Assembly (NCBI GenBank): GCA_030950395.1
Contig: JAUZRP010000004.1
Coordinates: 1-48,748 of the forward strand
DNA length: 48,748 bases
Source: Desulfonauticus sp.
Lineage (GTDB): Bacteria > Desulfobacterota > Desulfovibrionia > Desulfovibrionales > Desulfonatronovibrionaceae
Direction of reading: 5' to 3'
Shown here: positions 35,857-43,656 of the stretch, piece after piece
Numbering within the stretch: position 1 is the stretch's first letter
How the letters are laid out: every line of letters starts with the position of its first letter
Made by a program: the position numbers and the translations under genes
Notes under the pieces: model-generated
The model's input: the letters and a program-made list of their open reading frames with translations, nothing else
Told to the model about the DNA's origin: nothing
The model's database searches: none

Positions 35857-37524
35857 ATGTTAAGTGGAAGTTTAGAGGAGATCAAGAATAATTTTGTTTT
35901 TTTGCTAACGGACGTTAAGAGCCAATTTAAATTGGTGTTTGATTTTTTAAGAGAACCAAAGGCTTCTCTTTATGATAAGATAGTTGTTAAAGACGATTAT
36001 ATTGATAATCTTAAAAATATTATAGAAAACAAATGTTTTAGTTCTATTAGTTTATATACTAACGGTGGTATTGATAAAGATAAACTCAATTTTATTCGGG
36101 CAACCCACATTATTGCCATAAACTTAGAACGTATTGCTGATTTTTGTGTGAATATTATTCGGCAGGTAGAGCACCTTTCTCATTATTCTTTTTTACATCC
36201 TTTTGAGTTAGAGAAAAATTTTTCTTTTTTAAGTAAGGGACTGGATAAGATATTGCCTGCCTTAGAGAAGAAGAATTTGGGTTATGCCATAGATATTTGT
36301 CGTTTAGAACACGAAGTAGATAAAATATATGAGGTTATTTTTCATAAGATATTGTCTTTAATGCAACAGAACAATAAGCATGCAGCAGATTATGTTACTA
36401 CTATTTTTATTGCCAGATATTTTGAAAGAATAGGAGATTCTTTGCTGAATATAGGTGAGGCTATTTTGCTTTATATACTTGGAGAAAGAATAAAGATTCA
36501 CCAATTTAGAGCGTTGCAAGAGACTTTGTCTCAGCAGGGTTATAAAGGCTCTGCCTTAGACATTGATTTTCAATCTATTTGGGGAACGCGTTCTGGATGT
36601 AGGATTGGTAGGGTTGGGGGCAATGTTAATGCTGGTGTGGATATAGCTAAAAATAGTATTTTTAAAGAAGGCGTTTTAAAGAAAATTGGACAGGAAAAAC
36701 AAAATTTAGAGAAATGGCAGGAGATATTCCCCGGTTTGGTGCCCAAAGTGCTTAGTTATTACGAGTCAGGTGACGTGGGTTCTATGCTCGTAGAATTTTT
36801 GCCAGGATGTGGTTTTGATGAGCTTATCTTAAATTTGGATCAAGAGATCCTTGATAATGCTTTGTTTGTTTTAACCCAGACCTTAAGTTCTATCTGGGAG
36901 ATCACCTGCCAGAAAGGACCCATTGCTATTGATTATACAAAACAGGCCATAAGCAGGAGTGATGACGTATTTAATATGCATCCAGAATTTCCTCAATCGC
37001 AAATAGCTATAGGTGATTTAGTAATAGAACCTATTTTAGATTTGTTTTATAAATGTCAAAAAATAGAGCAAAAATTAACTGCACCTTTTAGTGTTTTTAT
37101 TCACGGAGATTTTAATACCAATAACATTTTATACGATCATCAGGAACAAAGAGTTTATTTTATAGACGTATATCGCTCTAGACAATATGATTATATTCAA
37201 GACGTATCAGTTTTTTTGGTTTCTATATTCAGGATGCCTATTTTTGATAAAATTATTAGGAATTTTATGAATAATTTAATCAGACAATTTTATGAGTTTG
37301 CTCGTAATTATGCCCTGGAGAAACAGGACAATACGTTTAAAATAAGATTGGCTTTAGCTTTAGCTAGATCGTTTTTTACTTCTACCCGTTTTGAATTAAA
37401 TAGATTTTTTGCTAGAAAGATGTTTATGCGAAGCAGGTATTTGTTGGAATTAATTTTAAGATTTGAAAAAAATATTAATAATTGGGACAAATTTTCTTTT
37501 CCTGAACAGATTTTATATTTTTAA
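35857..37524 (+). CDS. PhoU-like domain fused to aminoglycoside-phosphotransferase-like kinase
   Basis: 555 residues, two halves. Residues 1-210 are helical with PhoU-like segments (AINLERIADFCVNIIRQVEH and FIARYFERIGDSLLNIGEAI, E-R-x-x-D metal-binding patterns). Residues 250-540 resemble choline/aminoglycoside kinases, with VFIHGDFNTNNILYD (H416, D418, N421) and FIDVYRSRQYDY (D437) as catalytic loop and metal site. A phosphotransferase whose activity is sensed or gated by a PhoU-like part is a plausible reading; the substrate is unknown. Position within the GAK-type cluster is shown by the order; the fusion may be a lineage-specific extension. Confidence 0.75.
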   Translation: MLSGSLEEIKNNFVFLLTDVKSQFKLVFDFLREPKASLYDKIVVKDDYIDNLKNIIENKCFSSISLYTNGGIDKDKLNFIRATHIIAINLERIADFCVNIIRQVEHLSHYSFLHPFELEKNFSFLSKGLDKILPALEKKNLGYAIDICRLEHEVDKIYEVIFHKILSLMQQNNKHAADYVTTIFIARYFERIGDSLLNIGEAILLYILGERIKIHQFRALQETLSQQGYKGSALDIDFQSIWGTRSGCRIGRVGGNVNAGVDIAKNSIFKEGVLKKIGQEKQNLEKWQEIFPGLVPKVLSYYESGDVGSMLVEFLPGCGFDELILNLDQEILDNALFVLTQTLSSIWEITCQKGPIAIDYTKQAISRSDDVFNMHPEFPQSQIAIGDLVIEPILDLFYKCQKIEQKLTAPFSVFIHGDFNTNNILYDHQEQRVYFIDVYRSRQYDYIQDVSVFLVSIFRMPIFDKIIRNFMNNLIRQFYEFARNYALEKQDNTFKIRLALALARSFFTSTRFELNRFFARKMFMRSRYLLELILRFEKNINNWDKFSFPEQILYF

Positions 37525-37728
37525 ATTCAACTGCAAAAATTATTTTAAACAGGTAAATATAAGTGTAACGAAGCAGATCAACAATTTAACTGCTTAGAAC
37601 TTGAGAATTAAATCAAAAACGCCGATTTTGGGCTTTTGCAATTATTTTAAGGATTGCTTTTTTAGGCTTGGATCTAACTTAGTTAAAATAAAAGCAAATA
37701 CCTTTAGTTGTTAGAAAGGGGAAGGGAA

Positions 37729-38607
37729 ATGGATAAAAAAATAGGAGTTATTGGTATTCCCAAAAGGTGGTCATCAGAATTATTGGCAGATGCTATTTAC
37801 GATTTAACGGGGTTTAGGCTGCTTGTGGATTTATCTAAGGTAGAAGTAGATTTTGAGGCCAAGAAGGTTTGGTTTGAGGGCGTGGATTTAACAGAATTAG
37901 ATGCGTTGATTATCAAAAAAGTATCTCCTGAATATTCCAGTTATATTTTAGATCGTTTGGAGATATTGTGTTATTTAGAGAGTCTTGGAGTGAAAATTTT
38001 TTCTTCTCCCAAAAATATAGCTGCTATGGTAGATAGACTTAGTTGTACTGTAAAATTACAGCAGGCAGGTATTCCTATGCCTCCCACCACTATTACTGAA
38101 GATTTGGACATCGCAGAGCGTGCTATCAAAAAATATGGGCAAGCAATTTTAAAACCTCTCTACACAAGTAAAGCCAGAGGAATGATTTTGGTCTCCTCTG
38201 AGGACGACATTCGAACCGAGTTAGAAGAGTATAAACAGCACCACCCTGTGTTTTATATCCAAAAAAAGATAGATCTAAATGGGAAAGATTTGGGCGTAGC
38301 TTTTTTAGGTGGAAAGTATTTGGCAACGTATGCGCGTTGTAGAGCGAATAATAGAACTTGGAACACTACTACTGTCAACGGTGGAAAGTACAGTACTTAT
38401 GAGCCTTCTGCTGAAGTTATAGAACTGGCCACCAGAGCTCAAAAACCTTTTGGTCTGGATTTTACGTGTGTGGATGTGGCAGAGACCAGTGAAGGGTTGT
38501 TCGTTTTTGAGGTTTCTGCTTTTGGTGGGTTTAGAGGTCTTTTAGATGGCTGTGGTTTGGATGCAGCCAAGATGTATGCCCAATACGTTTTAGAAAGGAT
38601 AAGATAA
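37729..38607 (+). CDS. GAK-type ATP-grasp enzyme (RimK-like)
   Basis: 292 residues from ATG 37729 (frame open from TTG 37708), preceded by AAAGGGGAAGGG. RimK-like ATP-grasp domain: MVDRLSCTVKLQQAGIPMPP (K and D in ATP binding), QAILKPLYTSKARGMILV, YIQKKIDLNGKDLGVAFLGG, the segment NTTTVNGGKYSTYEPS and FEVSAFGGFRGLLDGCG. ATP-grasp enzymes ligate a carboxylate to an amine or thiol through an acyl-phosphate. It overlaps the next gene by one nt (TAATG), and belongs to the GAK cluster, in which the ATP-grasp gives the G. Confidence 0.88.
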   Translation: MDKKIGVIGIPKRWSSELLADAIYDLTGFRLLVDLSKVEVDFEAKKVWFEGVDLTELDALIIKKVSPEYSSYILDRLEILCYLESLGVKIFSSPKNIAAMVDRLSCTVKLQQAGIPMPPTTITEDLDIAERAIKKYGQAILKPLYTSKARGMILVSSEDDIRTELEEYKQHHPVFYIQKKIDLNGKDLGVAFLGGKYLATYARCRANNRTWNTTTVNGGKYSTYEPSAEVIELATRAQKPFGLDFTCVDVAETSEGLFVFEVSAFGGFRGLLDGCGLDAAKMYAQYVLERIR

Positions 38608-39683
38608 TGAAAAATACAGTTAGCGAGCTTATTCAGGAAATTAGACATAAGTATCCTTGTGAATATGATTTATATCTTGAATTTGGGGGAACGAGTTTTT
38701 GGATAAAGGCCAATGATGGGCAGATCGTAAAGGAACTTGCTTATTATTTTAAGCCTTTTGTGAAATCAGAGCAGGAGTCTTGCGAGATAATAATTACGGT
38801 TCATCAGGCGCCTGTGCCAGAGTTTCCTTTTGAATTTGTGGCCAAGCAGCCAGATCCTGGCAAAAGCAGAATAAAAGAAGAATACGTGGAGCTAGAAGAT
38901 GGAAGGATAGTGAGGAAGCGTTTAACAGGTATGGTTTTTTTATTTGGTAATGGAGAGCATTTGGCCATAGGACCTTGCTTGGAAAATTTGAATCAGGTAA
39001 TAAATTTTATTAACAATCGTTATATAGAGATAAAGTTGCTGGAAGGATGTTTGTTGGGGCATGCAGCAGCCATTTTATGGAAGGGAAAAGGACTTGCGTT
39101 AGCTGGTTTTGCTGGAATGGGCAAATCTACCTTTGCCTTGCACTTAATGAGCAGAGGAGCGGTGTTTGTTAGTAATGATCGCTTGCTGGTGCAGGAGGAA
39201 GAAAGTTCTCTTAAGATGTTTGGAGTTCCCAAGTTACCCAGAATTAATCCCGGGACCGCTTTGAATAATCCCAATTTGCATTCTATCTTATCTGAAGAAG
39301 AAAAAAAGCATTTTTCTTCTTTGCCCACAGAAGAATTGTGGAAGATAGAGCAGAAATACGACGTTTTTATTGATAAGTGTTTTGGTGAGGATAGGTTTGT
39401 CTTAGGTGGACCTATGCATGCTTTGGCTATTTTAAATTGGGATTTTAAGCAAGAGGCTAGAGCTCATCTGGAAGTAGTAGATCTTGCTAAGCGTAGAGAT
39501 TTGCTCCAGGCATTTATGAAGTCTCCTGGTCTTTTCTTTTTACCTCCCAAAGGAAAGCATATAGATTTTTCTGAGCAAAGATATATGGACGTGCTTGCAA
39601 AATGCGTGGTGGTGGAGGTGAAAGGTAAAATTAATTTTGATCTAGCCGTGGATGCTTGTCTAGAATTTTTGGAAAATTTGTAA
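38607..39683 (+). CDS. HprK-related kinase B (GAK-type)
   Basis: 358 residues. The P-loop AGFAGMGKSTFALHL (about 166-180) followed by SRGAVFVSNDRLL resembles the HPr kinase/phosphorylase domain (GAGKS and downstream aspartate). The N-terminal 140 residues are unlike classical HprK. This matches HprK-related kinase B of the GAK system. Classical HprK phosphorylates a serine of HPr; here the target may be another protein of the cluster, which is inference. Coupled to the ATP-grasp by a one-base overlap, and 14 nt before the CofD-like gene. Confidence 0.88.
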   Translation: MKNTVSELIQEIRHKYPCEYDLYLEFGGTSFWIKANDGQIVKELAYYFKPFVKSEQESCEIIITVHQAPVPEFPFEFVAKQPDPGKSRIKEEYVELEDGRIVRKRLTGMVFLFGNGEHLAIGPCLENLNQVINFINNRYIEIKLLEGCLLGHAAAILWKGKGLALAGFAGMGKSTFALHLMSRGAVFVSNDRLLVQEEESSLKMFGVPKLPRINPGTALNNPNLHSILSEEEKKHFSSLPTEELWKIEQKYDVFIDKCFGEDRFVLGGPMHALAILNWDFKQEARAHLEVVDLAKRRDLLQAFMKSPGLFFLPPKGKHIDFSEQRYMDVLAKCVVVEVKGKINFDLAVDACLEFLENL

Positions 39684-39697
39684 GAGAGGGGAGTAAG

Positions 39698-40900
39698 GTG
39701 TCTGTTAGGTCGTCTTTTACTATTTTAAAAAAAGTAAAACTTCCAGATAAGTATAAGTTGGCCAGATTTCAGCGTAGTCCTGAACTAGGACCAAAGATCT
39801 TGTTTTTTAGTGGCGGTAGTGCGTTAAAAAGTGTTTCTGCAGAGTTAATTCATTATTCTCACAATTCTATTCACTTAATTACCCCTTTTGATTCGGGGGG
39901 GAGTTCTGCAGTCTTAAGAAAGGCTTTTAACATGCCAGCTGTGGGTGACCTTAGAAACAGGCTAATGGCTTTGGCTGACAAGTCTTTGTACTTTAATCCA
40001 TCTGTGTTTAAGCTTTTTGCTTATAGATTTCCTAAAGATGAAAGTCAAAATAAGCTAAGAGATGAATTTTACGAAATGGCTTTTGGCAAGCATCCTCTGG
40101 TAGCTGATGTTCCAGATCCTATGCGCAAGATAATTAAACATCACTTGCGTTTTTTCTGGCAACAAATGCCAGAGGATTTTGATTTTCGGGGGGCTAATAT
40201 CGGCAATCTTGTTTTGACTTCTGGCTATTTAGAGTACGAGCGTCACTTTGATCCGGTGTTGTTTATTTATTCTAAGTTAGTAGAAGCCAGAGGGATAGTA
40301 AGGCCGATTGTAAATAAGAATGTTCATTTGGCGGTAAAGTTAGACAATGGGGAAGTGATATGTGGACAGCACAAGATTACGGGCAAAGAAGTGCCGCCTT
40401 TGCGTTCCAAGATAAAGGAGATTTTTTTAACTCAGAGTTTAGACGATTTTGAGCCTATTCGAGTGGAAATACGAGAGAAAATAAAAAGGTTGATAGGAGA
40501 AGCTGAGCTCATTTGTTATCCTATAGGGAGCTTTTATTCTAGTATTATTGCCAATCTTTTGCCTTCTGGCGTGGCTAAGGCTATTGCCAACAATTCTTGT
40601 CCCAAAATTTTTATTCCTAATACAGGAAAGGATCCAGAAGCCATTGGGCTGACTTTAGAGGAGCAGGTGTTAAAATTGATTTATTATCTGCGTCAGGATG
40701 CGCCAGAAAGTTCTCCCGTACAACTACTTAATTTTATTTTAGTGGATGAAGACATTAAGCTTTATCCAGGAGCGCGTTTGAGCAAGTTGGAGCTTATGCG
40801 TTTTGGAGTGGAGATAATACGTTGTAAATTGGTGAGTAAAGAGTCTTATCCATATCTTGATCCAGAGTTGTTGGTTAAGGCTTTGTTATCTATTGTGTAA
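39698..40900 (+). CDS. CofD-like protein, GAK-type
   Basis: 400 residues from GTG 39698, preceded by GAGAGGGGAG; the frame is open from 39656, but that start overlaps the previous gene. FFSGGSALKSVSAELI and LITPFDSGGSSAVLRKAF, AVGDLRNRLMALAD and later VHLAVKLDNGEVICGQH match the CofD/YvcK fold (phosphate transfer on 2-phospholactate-type intermediates in CofD). CofD proper makes coenzyme F420; no other F420 genes are here, so a different substrate is likely. It is the third gene of the probable co-translated set. Confidence 0.87.
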   Translation: MSVRSSFTILKKVKLPDKYKLARFQRSPELGPKILFFSGGSALKSVSAELIHYSHNSIHLITPFDSGGSSAVLRKAFNMPAVGDLRNRLMALADKSLYFNPSVFKLFAYRFPKDESQNKLRDEFYEMAFGKHPLVADVPDPMRKIIKHHLRFFWQQMPEDFDFRGANIGNLVLTSGYLEYERHFDPVLFIYSKLVEARGIVRPIVNKNVHLAVKLDNGEVICGQHKITGKEVPPLRSKIKEIFLTQSLDDFEPIRVEIREKIKRLIGEAELICYPIGSFYSSIIANLLPSGVAKAIANNSCPKIFIPNTGKDPEAIGLTLEEQVLKLIYYLRQDAPESSPVQLLNFILVDEDIKLYPGARLSKLELMRFGVEIIRCKLVSKESYPYLDPELLVKALLSIV

Positions 40901-40963
40901 GGGACGTGGCAACAAGAAAATTTTTAACGTTTTAACTTTAAATAGGGTAAGGAGGTTAAGAAA

Positions 40964-41410
40964 ATGAGAAAAGACAAGATTTCAGTAGAGCAAGTGCTGA
41001 AGTTGGAAAAGGTCATTACTTACTTGGAAGGATTATTAGAAGGTTTTAAAGCAGGTAAAATCGTGGTAGAGCACGAAGGCAAAGTTATGAATTTAAAACC
41101 TGCAGAACTGGTAGAGGTAGAGATAGAGGCCAAACAAAAACCAGATAAAGAAAAGTTTTCTTTGGAGTTGTCCTGGCGTCCAGAGTTAGTGGAAGATGAA
41201 GATCCTGGCCTAAAAATATCCAAAGAAGAGCCTAAAGCCGCTCAACCAGCTGAGCAAGATACTAACACTTGTGGAGCCAAAAAGAATACACCAGCTAAAA
41301 CAACCACCACTACAGGTACTTCTACCTGCTCTGCCAAGTCAACAGTTGCTAAGTCCGCTCAAAAAAACAACACAACCACCTTAGCCAAGACTACTACTCA
41401 GAAAAAGTAA
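40964..41410 (+). CDS. amphi-Trp domain protein B with low-complexity Thr/Lys/Ala tail (GAK-type)
   Basis: 148 residues. The first 80 carry an amphi-Trp domain: LKLEKVITYLEGLLEGFKAG, then LKPAELVEVEIEAKQKPDKE and the amphipathic strand FSLELSWRPEL. The last 60 (about 92-148) are rich in T, K, A with two cysteines in DTNTCGAKKN and TSTCSAKS, and no predicted fold. The tail may be disordered. A TAAGGAGG ribosome binding site precedes the ATG, and a terminator follows 24 nt after the stop. Confidence 0.8.
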   Translation: MRKDKISVEQVLKLEKVITYLEGLLEGFKAGKIVVEHEGKVMNLKPAELVEVEIEAKQKPDKEKFSLELSWRPELVEDEDPGLKISKEEPKAAQPAEQDTNTCGAKKNTPAKTTTTTGTSTCSAKSTVAKSAQKNNTTTLAKTTTQKK

Positions 41411-41434
41411 ATTAACTCGATTTGATACGGAGCT

Positions 41435-41469
41435 AAAGGCCTGAGGTATACGTGCCTCAGGCCTTTTTT
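41435..41469 (+). terminator. Terminator of the GAK-type operon
   Basis: A perfect 12-bp stem AAAGGCCTGAGG (41435-41446) and CCTCAGGCCTTT (41455-41466) with an 8-nt loop is followed by TTT. It ends the operon 24 nt after the amphi-Trp B gene and before the CRISPR array. Confidence 0.92.
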
Positions 41470-41504
41470 GTTATGGGCATTATCATTCCTGGATGCATTT
41501 TGAC

Positions 41505-41522
41505 GGCAATTCATGAATTGCC
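41505..41522. repeat. 18-bp perfect palindrome, dispersed-repeat core
   Basis: GGCAATTCATGAATTGCC is a perfect palindrome that matches the centre of the element at 44488-44523. It lies between the GAK terminator and the first CRISPR repeat. Confidence 0.85.
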
Positions 41523-41527
41523 TTAAC

Positions 41528-42636
41528 CTCTCAATCCTTTTTTCTTCAAGGAACGATTCTGACAAAAGATCCTCATTCTTGGTATAGAGACTATTTAGAA
41601 CGGCTGTCTCAATCCTTTTTTCTTCAAGGAACGATTCTGACACATCTGGGAGACAGGGGACATAATACCGCGTAATGGAACGTCTCAATCCTTTTTTCTT
41701 CAAGGAACGATTCTGACGATAAATTCGTCAAGGAGAGGAAACTTCTCTCTGACGAAGTCTCAATCCTTTTTTCTTCAAGGAACGATTCTGACCATAGGTT
41801 GTGAGGGAGATTACAGATTATCCCTCACGTCTCAATCCTTTTTTCTTCAAGGAACGATTCTGACGCTGTATGGTAAGGTAAAAAAATAAAGGAGGTAAAA
41901 AGAAGTCTCAATCCTTTTTTCTTCAAGGAACGATTCTGACCTTTTCCATTTAACTCCCTTTTTTCTTGGAGATAGCGTGGATTGTCTCAATCCTTTTTTC
42001 TTCAAGGAACGATTCTGACGAGGAGATTATGTTTAAAATTATAAAAAAAGACAATTTTTCGGTCTCAATCCTTTTTTCTTCAAGGAACGATTCTGACAAA
42101 AAAAAGGAGGTAAAAAATGTTTAAAAACTATATTTCCGCGTCTCAATCCTTTTTTCTTCAAGGAACGATTCTGACAAAATGGCAAAGGAAAAGATTTACT
42201 TATCTGTTAAAAAAGTCTCAATCCTTTTTTCTTCAAGGAACGATTCTGACAGTATTAAGGTTAAATCAAATTAAAAAAAGGGGGATGTCTCAATCCTTTT
42301 TTCTTCAAGGAACGATTCTGACTCTTTTCTTTATCGTTTTGAATAGACGCTGATATATCCTCGTCTCAATCCTTTTTTCTTCAAGGAACGATTCTGACTT
42401 TGATGGGATAGAATTCGAATACGCTGAAGAAATAATAGTCTCAATCCTTTTTTCTTCAAGGAACGATTCTGACGTAATTTCTCCTTCAAAAAGGATTCTC
42501 AATCTTAAGTTAGAAGTCAAGTCTCAATCCTTTTTTCTTCAAGGAACGATTCTGACGGCACGGATTTTTACAACAGAAATTAGGCGTAATCCAAAATTAT
42601 GTCTCAATCCTTTTTTCTTCAAGGAACGATTCTGAC
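41528..42636 (-). CRISPR. CRISPR array, 15 repeats of 36 bp and 14 spacers
   Basis: The 36-bp repeat begins GTCTCAATCC and ends CGATTCTGAC on the plus strand. Repeats start at 41528, 41606, 41682, 41757, 41829, 41905, 41984, 42062, 42140, 42215, 42287, 42363, 42438, 42521 and 42601. Only the first differs (C instead of G at position 1). Spacers are 36-47 nt. Read on the minus strand the repeat ends GGATTGAGAC, similar to the ATTGAAAC 8-nt crRNA handles of type I-B and III systems, and the degenerate repeat is at the left end, so the leader is on the right and transcription is inferred to be minus. No cas gene lies in the window. Confidence 0.97.
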
Positions 42637-42800
42637 AGTGGGCTTGGAATTGTGAGTTATTTCAATACGTTAAATCGTATTTAGCGCCGACCTCTGATGT
42701 GAGGGATGAAAATTTTTATAAAAAAAATCCCTTTTTAAAATTTTGTCAATGAACTCAATAAGTTATACTCTGCGCGAACCTAGCCTAAAAAAAAGCATTT
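42637..42800 (-). promoter_or_regulatory. Probable CRISPR leader
   Basis: The AT-rich stretch on the right of the array contains TTGACA on the minus strand (42749-42744), a possible -35 box, and an inverted repeat AATACG-TTAAAT-CGTATT (42664-42681) 28 nt from the last repeat. No -10 at standard spacing was confirmed. The region has no gene. Confidence 0.5.
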
Positions 42801-42892
42801 TATCCACTTTTTGAGGTCCGCGCAAGATTATTATTTTTTACGTCAAAGTCGATTAATAACGGAAATTTGCCGTAACCCTTTGATTTTATTGA

Positions 42893-42969
<77 letters not shown>

Positions 42970-43167
42970 AATAGAATTTTATTCAATACTTACAAAATAA
43001 TAATCAGTCAAGTTTTTACGTGTCCAAATTGTTATTTAAAAGGAATAAAGTTTTCACCATAGGTACGTATAGAGTTTGTTTATTTTGCTCAAAAGTCAGG
43101 ATTTACTTTTGTCCTAAAGTCGTTTAGCAGGGTGGAAGTCCTGATTGTTGATTGTGGGGGATTATTT

Positions 43168-43656
43168 ATGGCCAGGTTGTGGTATAAATTTCAAAGAGTG
43201 TGTCGATATTGGTATTTACGGATATTACGTATTAAATCTTCGCCTGAAAGTGTGGCTCTAGGGCTTGCTATAGGTATTTTTGTGGGATTTTTGCCTATTA
43301 TTCCTTTTCAGACCGTGGTGGCCGTAGCTTTTGCTTTTTTGTTTAGGTCCAGCAAAATTGCTGCTGCTTTAGGCACCTGGATTTCCAATCCTTTGAATGT
43401 GGTCTTTTTTTACTATATGCTTTATGTGGTAGGGAAGATTTTTGTCCCTGTTCAAGCAAAATTAGATTTTTCTCATCTAGCCATGAAAGATCTTATTCAG
43501 GCCGGGTGGGATCTTTTTTTGGCTATGACTGTCGGAGGTTTGGTGTTAGGTATTCCGGCCTCTATTGCTACCTATTTTATTTTTCTAAAGATAATAAGAC
43601 GTTATCGAGAGAAAAAAAGGGAGAAAAGGTATTCCAGGTTTAGAAAAGTATCCTAA
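43168..43656 (+). CDS. DUF2062-domain membrane protein
   Basis: 162 residues from ATG 43168 (frame open from 43132), with TGTGGGGGA upstream. The DUF2062 core reads SSPESVALGLAIGIFVGFLP, then IIPFQTVVAVAFAFLFRSSK and LGTWISNPLNVVFFYYMLY, and it has three to four membrane helices. Function is unknown; DUF2062 proteins are small inner-membrane proteins often near other housekeeping genes. The basic C terminus (RRYREKKREKRYSRFRK) overlaps the start of the next gene by 26 nt if that gene begins at AUU 43631. Confidence 0.88.
   Translation: MARLWYKFQRVCRYWYLRILRIKSSPESVALGLAIGIFVGFLPIIPFQTVVAVAFAFLFRSSKIAAALGTWISNPLNVVFFYYMLYVVGKIFVPVQAKLDFSHLAMKDLIQAGWDLFLAMTVGGLVLGIPASIATYFIFLKIIRRYREKKREKRYSRFRKVS

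Noticed and set aside
39656-39697. Longer start for the CofD-like protein at TTG 39656
   Set aside because: Would overlap the kinase gene by 28 nt; GTG 39698 has a strong GAGAGGGGAG ribosome binding site.
41483-41527. Possible extra degenerate CRISPR repeat before 41528
   Set aside because: Only a few bases near TTTTGAC resemble the repeat end; the stretch is better explained by the 18-bp palindrome.
41398-42520. Several open frames with repeated SFLEEKRIE or QSFFLQGTIL
   Set aside because: They are translations of CRISPR repeats on either strand, not genes.
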